A stretch of 64,000 bases of DNA from Dongia_B sp964406155 (GTDB lineage Bacteria; Pseudomonadota; Alphaproteobacteria; Dongiales; Dongiaceae). Both the position numbers and the translations under genes were made by a program. Each line of letters starts with the position of its first letter. Within the stretch, counting starts at the first letter, position 1. Shown one piece after another: positions 50,242 to 58,259 of the stretch. Location: assembly GCA_964406155.1 (NCBI GenBank), contig CAYOQR010000005.1, positions 62,001-126,000 of the forward strand. The letters run 5' to 3'. The notes below the pieces were generated by a model. That model worked only from the letters and a program-made list of their open reading frames with translations. It ran no database searches and had not been told where the DNA came from.

Positions 50242-53200
50242 CTAATCCACAACGTTTGCAATAATCTCAAATATGAACCCAATGAATTCCATCTGCCGAG
50301 GGTCCGTCTGTTGCCTCAAATCAAGTGGCACTCTTTCGTGAAACTCCTCAATACTTGTTGGAAGGTATTCGATGATGGCCCTCAGCATTCTATCTCTCAG
50401 CACCCCCTTAGTACGATCGCTCTCTGGAAACTTTGCGAGAATAACTTTTTCTCTATACTGAATAAGACGCGTGCGGGCCTCCTCTCGCGTTATTTGGATC
50501 TGCATGGACTCACTTTTAAACTCGACTTCACTTATGACCTCAGCCGCATCATTGCCAACCACATTAATCGTCACCATCTCAGGTTTAGGCCGAATAGTGA
50601 CCCCTGACTCCAACATGAGTATCGGCCTCCCATTGCCCTCATACCCGATCAAGGTAGCCAACGCCGATGAGCCATCTTGGTAAACGATGTTCACTTTCTT
50701 TGGCTCGCCAGAGTCCGATTTTGCAGATATCTCTTCTTCACTTTGACTCGCGCGGTCCCCTTTCGCCGCAAGCTCTGCATCGCTTATCTTGCCCCTATCA
50801 AAGCTATAGTCCCAGTCTGGCTCAGCGACCTTTAAGACCTCTCCAGCCGAGCCATCACTTGATGCCTCTGTGAAGGCACTAGGTGACGCATCCAGCCTCG
50901 TTTTAGCATTAGCCAGCTCTTGCTTCAAAAAAGAGAGAAGTCTGTTCATCTCTCGTCTCTGATCTCCGAACCAGTCCGTTGACCAAATCCGATATATTGT
51001 CCAACCAAGCCCCTCGAGTATCTGCTGACGCAGGCGATCACGATCTCGCGCCGATAAACTGGAATGATAAGGAGCTCCATCACACTCGATACCGACCAGA
51101 AACCCATATGGCCAGTCAGGGTGCCTTACGCCAAGATCGATACGAAATCCTGCGACACCCACTTGAGCAACGACTTCGTATCCATGCGCCTCTAATCGCT
51201 CTTTAACAAACTGCTCAAAATCGCTTTCACAATCCCGATATAAAGTATGGCCAGCGTCTAGCCTCCCTGTTGCGGCAAACTCCAAATATGACTTCAGCAG
51301 CCGTGTGCCTCGAGGTGTCTTCTCATCGACGCGGATTTTGTCTGGTGCAAGCGACGAAAAGACAAACACACCATGCTTTGCGCGAGAAAAAAGTACGTTC
51401 AACCGTCTATCGCCCGCCGCCCCGTTTATTGGGCCAAATCGTTGGTGTTGCACACCATTTTCATCTGGGCCATAAACTGTCGAAATAAAAATAACGTCCC
51501 GTTCGTCACCCTGCACATTCTCGAGATTCTTAACGAAAAATGGTTCGAGTGTTCCATCCCAGTGATTCCGATAGCGCTCGGCCATGGGATCACGAATGAA
51601 AAGTCGATCCATTTCTTGAAGAATGAGATCACGATGAGGTTGATTCAACGCTACAATGCCAAGACTCTTATCGGGGTTCTTTGACATGAAATCGACTGCT
51701 GCATTGGCGACAGCCTGTGCCTCGGGGACGTTGACGCTGGCGCGATAACGTCCCTCCAGCGGTACCAAATTGACACCATACTTTGGATGGCCCTCTTGGG
51801 GCGAAGGGAAGACGATCAGACGGCTATCGTAAAAATGCTTATTTGAAAAAGCAATCAACGAGCCATGTCGCGAACGATAATGCCATAGCAATTCCCGCTC
51901 AGGTCGGAAGGTGCCTCGAGCAAAATCCAGAATGGATTCCGCAACAACTTTCTCTACTTCTTCGTCTTCCCCCTGAACGGAGTCACCGTCTTGCCGCTCG
52001 AAGAATGAGGTAGGGGGCAACTGCTGAGGATCTCCAACGATAACAGCTTGCTTTGCCCTAGCGAGCGTCCCAATCGCTTCCTCGGGGCGCATTTGAGATG
52101 CTTCGTCAATAACCACCAGATCAAAGTCCGAAACCGGCATAAGATATAGAGCCACAGAAGCTGGTGACATCATCACGCATGGCTTCATAACCGTAATTGC
52201 ATTAGCAGCGCGCTGCAGGAGGTCCCGAATCGGGATATGTCTCTTTCGCTTTGCAATCTCATTCTCAATGAGACTAGCATCTGTGCATTCACCCTTACGC
52301 ACAGATTGCCTGCCTGCGGGAATCCGTTTTCCCGCCAAGTCCGCACACAGTTTCTGCCGACGCATCTCCATAATTCGAACGTCGAGCTCTCTGAAGCGCT
52401 GCCGGATGTCAGACAGAGATCGTCCTTGAAATTCACCTAGGTATGGATATGCCTCTACGACGCTTCGAGCCAACGACCTCCAAAGGACCCGATCGTAAGC
52501 GGCTACCAACCCCTCAAAAGGCACAGATGCGTCGATATAAGCGTCTAGTATCGAAGCAAGGCCATCACTTCTTGCATCGGCATTCTGCCGTAACCATGAA
52601 ATCCACTGCGGCAATTCCTCTTGGGCGCTTGCCGCATACGATAAAATTCCACCGACAACGTGAAAACTCATTGCTCTATAGCGCGACAAAGATTCGCTAG
52701 GATCGATTGCGACCTGGTCAAAGACGTGCTTCAATGTCTTGTCTACGTTGCCAACGAGACGCAGCAAGTTCTTCCCAAGTGACTGAACGGAAGCTACGGC
52801 TTCTTGGATGCCTGCTTCCGAAGCAACGATTCTATCTAGCAGAAACGAGGGAATGTCATGCTTCTTTAACAGCTTGCCTATGTCGACCGTGCTCTTAACG
52901 TTCTCGACATTTGCGTCCAGCTCCTGCCATCTTTCATTGAGCGACAATGTACTTATGTAGGAATCTACTTTCTGCTCGATCTCTGACATGCGCTTTTGCG
53001 CAGTCGTTATCTCCATCGCAAGATCAGCACTTGCTTTCGGAGGCAACCCCAACTCCTTAAGTACTGCCGCTATCTGTTCTAGTGCTTCTGCTTCAGCTAT
53101 CTTTCGATCGACGTTATCGAATAACAGCCTGTCATCCGCCAGACCTTCAGCACCCAACAATTGCGAAAGCACGTTAAAGCGCTGATCCGCATAATAGGCA

Positions 53201-56052
53201 GCAAGGCCATCAATGGTTTCCACATCGGCTTCCAGAAGAAGACGTCGCAATGTGCGCTCAATTTCGCCAACACCGGGAAATGTACTTCTGACTTTAGACG
53301 CATACTGATTGGCTGCAAGCAATCCACCTATATCCGTATCCAGGCCTGCATATCGATGCATGACGATCGCGCGAAATACCGAGTCCGCCTCGAATGACTG
53401 CCGAGCATCTAAACAGTCTGCCACCTCCGCAAGGAGATCTGCCATTTGTTGATCTGAGACTTTTTCGCCAGCTTTGGATATGGACTTAAAAAACTGGCGA
53501 GCGCTCTTGGCGTCCCCACTGAATCTGCTAAATAGACTCACTGATCTAAGATTCGCCGAATGGCGGCGCACTTCCTGACCTGACAGAGAATGATCCAAGG
53601 AGAAACGCTCCCGTATCGATTGCTCGATATCCAGCAGCTGGCTTAGCCGTACACTTGCGCGCTCCAATACTGGCCGCACGGCTTCGTCGAGAACGGAAGG
53701 TATTCGATTCAGTATTGCATTTCGGTCAACACCATGAACAAGCCGTATAGCGCTCAAAAGAGTACGCAGCATTTTCGTGGTGGCCTGAAGCCCATCGAAA
53801 CCAAAACTACTAATTAATTCGATCGAAAACTCAGCTACCTTTCGAATGTTAGCAACATCGGACCGAATAGCCTTCGCTCGAACTTCAATAACTAAACCTG
53901 AGAATGCGCTGACTTCGGCTCGCCGCGCAGATTCTACTAATCCTTGAACCGCAATTTGATCGAAAAGGCCCCCGCCTTCCACTCCTTGTTGCGATATCCA
54001 CTTGGATAAGTGGCGACGCTCTTCCAGAAGAGATGTAATGTCCTCGAGTGTCTGTATACCTGTTGCGGATCGCACGCTCGCACGAAGGAGCTCATCTATT
54101 ATCGACAGATCGATCGTCGGTAGTTCGGCCATGCTAGCTGCTGCTGCGCTGAGAGCGTAGAGACTATCAGGCAATTCAGTCGGCAATAGTGGGCTAATAC
54201 TGCCGCCTTCAAGCCAGATTTTGAGTTCCGATAGCTCTTCCGTAGCCCGGAGCGTCGCTTCGATGATCCCGTCGACAGCCAGTATCGATACATCGCTCTT
54301 CGTTATAAAATTCCAAGGATGGTTTTCTGGCCCACCGAAGGCACTTATAAAGTCGGAGAACAGTCTCTCTATTGAACTGAGACGCTCTGAGCGACGCTCA
54401 ACATCGAATCTATTTGTTTCAGCGCAGTCAGTAAAAAAAATGCCGTCAAGAGCCCGCACTGAAGGCACAATTGATCTGATACGCTGCTCAGCCCATAATA
54501 AATCATGAACAGTTGCGTGACGCCAATGCCCCAGATTGGTCCGAATTTCTAGCGCACCGAATGGTCGGGTCATGATCTCTGCATGATGCGAGAGTCTCTG
54601 CCGGAGTGATTGCGCTTCCTTTACAACCTCTTCAATAGCAGATGGCTGCGACAATGCTTTCAGCTTAAAACGGCGCTCCAGACTCGCGAGCACGTCTGTT
54701 TTACGAGCCTTAGCTGAATGAAGTTCTAAACAAAAATCGCCCAGTTCTGCTTCATCGAGACGCTTCTTCACAACATCAAGTGCAGCAGCTTTTTCAGCAA
54801 CAAAAAGAACGCGCTTTCCTTTGGCTAGAGAAGCGGCAATGATGTTAGCAATGGTTTGTGATTTGCCAGTTCCCGGAGGTCCCTTGATAACAATATTCTT
54901 GCCTCGCATTACATCAATTAGCGCAGCATGCTGAGATGAGTCCGCATCCCTGATAAGCAGCGGAACCTCTGCTTCAATTTCTGGCATATCAATATTGTGA
55001 TTATCAGGAGCAAAATCGCCAGCATCTTTTGTACTAAAGAGCTCTGATAAAACTCCCCGCTGCGGAAGGGGTTTGTTCTCGCCCCATCTTTCAGGTGCGA
55101 GATCGTTGTACATCACGAGGCGGCTAAAGCTAAACAATCCTAGCGTTGCAAATCTCCGGATTCTCCAACCGGGCCGCCCTGCAATTGCTGCTGCCATTTG
55201 TGCCATGTACAGTTCCGGTGTATCGCCTTCGGTCCATTCCGGAACAATAATCCCAAAGTCACGATTGAGACGTTCCCTGAGAGTAATATTAATAGTTGGC
55301 TCTTGCTCACTACCCGTCACCGAATAGCGATAAGCTCCCTTCTCCCTGAGGGCCCTCCGCTTTAGCTCCACCGGATAGAGTAGCAACGGCGCGATCATTG
55401 ATTTCTCTGATGTTGGCGCCTCTAGCCATTCCAGAAAGCCAACAGCCAGATGTAGAATGTTGACGCCGGTCTCCTGGAGAGCAGTCCTTGTATGATCCAA
55501 GATGCCAGCCATCTTCGCCTGCAGCCCATCAGGCAAAAGTAGAGTCTGGATTTCGTCGTCGATATGTTTTTCTTCAATGCCGTCATCTGATTGGATTGGC
55601 AATTCAAAGCTGGGCTCAATGCCATTCATCTGAGCCCAATCAGCGAGTGAGAGCAACTTGCCGCCTTTTGCTGGCGGCAGGTGCAGCTTCATACGCACTC
55701 TATCACGTATTTCTCTGTCGATTTTGAGTGTTCGAACGGAAGTTACATCTTCTTCTTCTTCGAGCAGCTTGAGCCAGTCACGATCTAATAAGCGTTCTTC
55801 TTCCAACTTAAGAAGAAATTCATCCGACTTTTCATCAGGCAGTTCGTTTTCCGGCTCGGGCAAGGCCGTTAAATACATTGGCTTGCCGGTCATTAATCGC
55901 TCAACCAACTGATCGGGCAGTTCGTCGACAATACGCACATGTGTTTTTGCACGTTCAGAGTGCTTAAATGACAGCAATCTGTTGCTATTTCGAAGATCGA
56001 GCAGCCGCATCCGCAGGTCTGCGATCATGGTTGCGACGCCTGTCGATGACAT
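50242..56052 (-). CDS. hhe: DUF4011-helicase-Vsr-like endonuclease protein (Hhe anti-phage defence)
   Basis: A protein of about 1936 residues. The N-terminal DUF4011 domain starts with LRMRLLDLRNSNRLLSFKH. It is followed by an SF1 helicase with Walker A GPPGTGKSQTIANI (about 390), Walker B DLVVIDEAS (about 1310), GDPQQLPPTSFF (about 1336), NVQGDERDVIF and RLNVLFSRAKHG (about 1550). A Vsr/DUF559-like nuclease has FRIDLGV and IECDGAPYHSS with RDRLRQQILEGLGW near 1640-1690. A DUF3320-like region lies at the C-terminus. This order is that of the single-gene Hhe system reported in Gao et al. 2020. Codon use is AT-rich compared with the neighbours, indicating transfer. The start is uncertain: ATG 56052 follows GGGGGG, but 56070, 56076 and GTG 56082 are also in frame. 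Confidence 0.87.
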   Translation of the reverse strand: MSSTGVATMIADLRMRLLDLRNSNRLLSFKHSERAKTHVRIVDELPDQLVERLMTGKPMYLTALPEPENELPDEKSDEFLLKLEEERLLDRDWLKLLEEEEDVTSVRTLKIDREIRDRVRMKLHLPPAKGGKLLSLADWAQMNGIEPSFELPIQSDDGIEEKHIDDEIQTLLLPDGLQAKMAGILDHTRTALQETGVNILHLAVGFLEWLEAPTSEKSMIAPLLLYPVELKRRALREKGAYRYSVTGSEQEPTINITLRERLNRDFGIIVPEWTEGDTPELYMAQMAAAIAGRPGWRIRRFATLGLFSFSRLVMYNDLAPERWGENKPLPQRGVLSELFSTKDAGDFAPDNHNIDMPEIEAEVPLLIRDADSSQHAALIDVMRGKNIVIKGPPGTGKSQTIANIIAASLAKGKRVLFVAEKAAALDVVKKRLDEAELGDFCLELHSAKARKTDVLASLERRFKLKALSQPSAIEEVVKEAQSLRQRLSHHAEIMTRPFGALEIRTNLGHWRHATVHDLLWAEQRIRSIVPSVRALDGIFFTDCAETNRFDVERRSERLSSIERLFSDFISAFGGPENHPWNFITKSDVSILAVDGIIEATLRATEELSELKIWLEGGSISPLLPTELPDSLYALSAAAASMAELPTIDLSIIDELLRASVRSATGIQTLEDITSLLEERRHLSKWISQQGVEGGGLFDQIAVQGLVESARRAEVSAFSGLVIEVRAKAIRSDVANIRKVAEFSIELISSFGFDGLQATTKMLRTLLSAIRLVHGVDRNAILNRIPSVLDEAVRPVLERASVRLSQLLDIEQSIRERFSLDHSLSGQEVRRHSANLRSVSLFSRFSGDAKSARQFFKSISKAGEKVSDQQMADLLAEVADCLDARQSFEADSVFRAIVMHRYAGLDTDIGGLLAANQYASKVRSTFPGVGEIERTLRRLLLEADVETIDGLAAYYADQRFNVLSQLLGAEGLADDRLLFDNVDRKIAEAEALEQIAAVLKELGLPPKASADLAMEITTAQKRMSEIEQKVDSYISTLSLNERWQELDANVENVKSTVDIGKLLKKHDIPSFLLDRIVASEAGIQEAVASVQSLGKNLLRLVGNVDKTLKHVFDQVAIDPSESLSRYRAMSFHVVGGILSYAASAQEELPQWISWLRQNADARSDGLASILDAYIDASVPFEGLVAAYDRVLWRSLARSVVEAYPYLGEFQGRSLSDIRQRFRELDVRIMEMRRQKLCADLAGKRIPAGRQSVRKGECTDASLIENEIAKRKRHIPIRDLLQRAANAITVMKPCVMMSPASVALYLMPVSDFDLVVIDEASQMRPEEAIGTLARAKQAVIVGDPQQLPPTSFFERQDGDSVQGEDEEVEKVVAESILDFARGTFRPERELLWHYRSRHGSLIAFSNKHFYDSRLIVFPSPQEGHPKYGVNLVPLEGRYRASVNVPEAQAVANAAVDFMSKNPDKSLGIVALNQPHRDLILQEMDRLFIRDPMAERYRNHWDGTLEPFFVKNLENVQGDERDVIFISTVYGPDENGVQHQRFGPINGAAGDRRLNVLFSRAKHGVFVFSSLAPDKIRVDEKTPRGTRLLKSYLEFAATGRLDAGHTLYRDCESDFEQFVKERLEAHGYEVVAQVGVAGFRIDLGVRHPDWPYGFLVGIECDGAPYHSSLSARDRDRLRQQILEGLGWTIYRIWSTDWFGDQRREMNRLLSFLKQELANAKTRLDASPSAFTEASSDGSAGEVLKVAEPDWDYSFDRGKISDAELAAKGDRASQSEEEISAKSDSGEPKKVNIVYQDGSSALATLIGYEGNGRPILMLESGVTIRPKPEMVTINVVGNDAAEVISEVEFKSESMQIQITREEARTRLIQYREKVILAKFPESDRTKGVLRDRMLRAIIEYLPTSIEEFHERVPLDLRQQTDPRQMEFIGFIFEIIANVVD

Positions 56053-56647
56053 ATCCCCCCCACACGGCATAAACATTTCCACCCTAAATTACCGTATCGG
56101 AGACACTTGTTGGCTGCAACTTTCTGCTGAAGTAAAATAATGATTATAGGATCTGCTAGCTCCCTTCGAGCTCTGAGAGATGCATGAGCTGTAAGCACTC
56201 TCACGGCGAGGTGGCAAGGAAATACATGCTTCGGTTGAAGAAAAAATAAAGCTTCGAGATCACAAAGTATGGACTCAGGCCTGTGCGCTGCACGTCATAA
56301 GGATTGTTGACTGCACTTGTTCCACTGACTCGGCCCAGCAACAGGAACTATCAGATTCGAAACCTTAGAGAATTTCCAAATTTTCCCCAGGTGGAGGAAA
56401 TACCGGCTTGTAGATCAACCCAACAGGCGACTTCATGCGAGATGCAGAAGAGCAAGTCTACTGGCCGTGACTATTCCAATGCCCAGATACTGATACTCTC
56501 GCCCAGTGCGGACCTCATTGTGTAGGCGATGGCAGCACTGTCGCGTCAGACAGATTACTCCATCGGCCGCTATTTATGACAATGAAACGTAGCTCCATTC
56601 CCCAGCGTTACACACACGACCATAAGAGCCTGCGCAACAGACGCTGT
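56053..56647. other. AT-rich non-coding region upstream of hhe
   Basis: About 595 bp with low GC and no recognisable protein; a 73-codon frame at 56304-56525 shows no family features. It probably contains the hhe promoter and the right edge of the insert. GC content rises again close to 56650 where the cupin gene ends. I found no tRNA, integrase or obvious flanking direct repeat. Confidence 0.5.
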
Positions 56648-57055
56648 TCACCCGACCGACTTACGATCCTCGAAGGCGACATAAACCTTTTCGACGGGTT
56701 CGACCGTCTCCCAGGTTCCCCGCCATCCCTTGCGGGCGAGGATGATGTCGCCGGGGCCGTAGCTGTGCGGGACGCCGTCTTCGCCGGTCAGGATGATGCG
56801 GCCTGATTTCATGATGATGACTTCGTCTTCGGGAAATTCCTTTTCCCATTTGCCGACATCCGAGTGCCAGACGCCGACCCAGAATTGCTCCGTTGAGTCG
56901 ATATAGATATCGGCCCAGTTCTTGGTGGGATCGCCGGACAGGACCCTATCCGGTTTCGTCGCCGTCAGATCAGGTTTGATCGCGTTGATATCGAAGAGCA
57001 GCGGTTCGTCGCATGTTTCCGCCGGCAATAACGCCATGGCCAAGCTAGACTTCAT
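56648..57055 (-). CDS. Cupin-domain protein (ureidoglycine-aminohydrolase/EutQ-like fold)
   Basis: A 135-residue single cupin. The barrel is visible as QFWVGVWHSDVGKWEKEFPEDEVIIMKSGRIILTGEDGVPHSYGPGDIILARKGWRGTWETVEPVEKVYVAFE, typical of the small PF05899-type cupins with a Glu-rich first motif and few histidines, so metal binding is uncertain. The enzymatic role is unknown. ATG 57055 is chosen; a GTG four codons upstream is possible, and GAGGTGGGGG supplies the ribosome site. It ends beside the AT-rich insert, so it is probably part of the original chromosome. Confidence 0.8.
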   Translation of the reverse strand: MKSSLAMALLPAETCDEPLLFDINAIKPDLTATKPDRVLSGDPTKNWADIYIDSTEQFWVGVWHSDVGKWEKEFPEDEVIIMKSGRIILTGEDGVPHSYGPGDIILARKGWRGTWETVEPVEKVYVAFEDRKSVG

Positions 57056-57353
57056 GATATCCCCCACCTCTTGCCTGTTGATCGATGGGCACGCTTTTGC
57101 TGAGTGCAGATGACTCTCCCTTGCGGTGAAATCGCTTCACGACTCCACTGCTGGCGAATCGGTTCATTTCTGCACGAAAGACTACGGTTTTTATTCCATC
57201 GCAGAACGATCGATGCGTCAAGCGATGCGGCCTCATTGTCTTCAAAGTGTCGCGCTTGACTCCGGGGTGGAAACGGGCAGTGTCGAGTCGATGGAGATCA
57301 TCCGGATTTCCACACTCATCCGAGTGTCGATCAGCAGGCGGAGGAAAGGCGAC

Positions 57354-57752
57354 ATGGCCTTACGGATCGTCCAACTGGGAACACCGCGTGCGAAGAACGA
57401 GGGCCTGCGAATCGGCACGGTGCGGCGGCCGCCGCGCGGCGTGCCGAAGAGCGAGTTCGCCAGCCGCGATTACTACGATGTCTGGATGCCGCAGCTCTCG
57501 CCCACCGCGGATCTGGTGACGCAGGCGCTGGCGGCACAGGACAGCGGAGATGCGAAGGCCTGGGCCGGCTTCGTGCGGCACTTCCGCACGGAGATGAAAG
57601 AGGGCGATGCGGCGCGGCTGCTCGACCTGCTGGCGGCGCTGTCGCATCAGACGGATTTCTCCGTTGGCTGCTACTGCACGGAGGAGGCGCGCTGCCATCG
57701 CTCGGTGTTGCGGGCGCTGCTGGAGGAGCGCGGGGCGCGGATTGTGGGGTGA
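57354..57752 (+). CDS. DUF488 family protein
   Basis: 132 residues with the DUF488 layout: LGTPRAKNEGLRIGTVRRPPRGVPK at the start, YYDVWMPQLSPTADLV in the middle and the C-terminal VGCYCTEEARCHRSVLRALLEERGA, whose Cys-rich CYC...CHR motif is the family hallmark. The function of the family is not established. ATG 57354 has an excellent GGAGGAAAGG; the open frame to 57126 is non-coding. It is divergent from the cupin across a 298-bp spacer and followed directly by a repeat cluster that overlaps its stop. Confidence 0.85.
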   Translation: MALRIVQLGTPRAKNEGLRIGTVRRPPRGVPKSEFASRDYYDVWMPQLSPTADLVTQALAAQDSGDAKAWAGFVRHFRTEMKEGDAARLLDLLAALSHQTDFSVGCYCTEEARCHRSVLRALLEERGARIVG

Positions 57753-58220
57753 GTGCGAAATAGGTTGGCGCTCAGGCTGTGGCCCCCTCACCCCTACCCT
57801 CTCCCCGCAAGCGGGGCGAGGGAGTTTTTGCGGTAGGGAGAGAGTATTCCTCTGGCTTCGCACAGCGCTGACTCTCTCGTTTGTCATTGCCGGGCCTGTC
57901 TTCGGGCTTGACCCGAGGATTGCCCCGGCAATCCATGGCGAAGGTCGTGCTTGATGCTGGCATGGACCCCCGGGTCAAGCCCGGGGGTGACAAATCCGTA
58001 GATGCAGGTATCGCGCAAAGTCTCTAACTGCGTGCCCTCTGCCGACATATGTCGGCTTACGCCGACGGGCCGGAGAGCGTTGAGGTGATGTCGCTGGCCT
58101 TGCGTCGGGTAAGTGCGAAATAGGTTAGCGCTCAGGCTGCGTGCCCCCTCACCCCTACCCTCTCCGGCCCGTCGGCGTAAGCCGACATTCGTCGGCAAGG
58201 GGGAGAGGGGGTTGATCGAG
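57752..58220. repeat. Composite intergenic repeat cluster
   Basis: AGTGCGAAATAGGTTRGCGC followed by TCAGGCTG occurs at 57752-57779 and again at 58112-58139, each followed by a CCCCTCACCCCTACCCTCTCC block. Between them are palindromes of the CGGGCTTGACCCG / GGGTCAAGCCC kind near 57900 and 57970, and a hairpin GTCGGCTTACGCCGAC at about 58050-58070, repeated inverted near 58170-58190. Such mosaics are common between genes of alphaproteobacteria. No gene is seen in 57753-58259. Confidence 0.7.
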
Positions 58221-58259
58221 AAGAGAGAGCTGATCGAGGGAGCAAGGGAGTCCGATACG

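Noticed and set aside
50090..56650. Genomic-island borders with direct repeats or a tRNA attachment site
   Set aside because: I compared both flanks by eye and found no convincing direct repeat, tRNA end or integrase; only the composition shift is visible.
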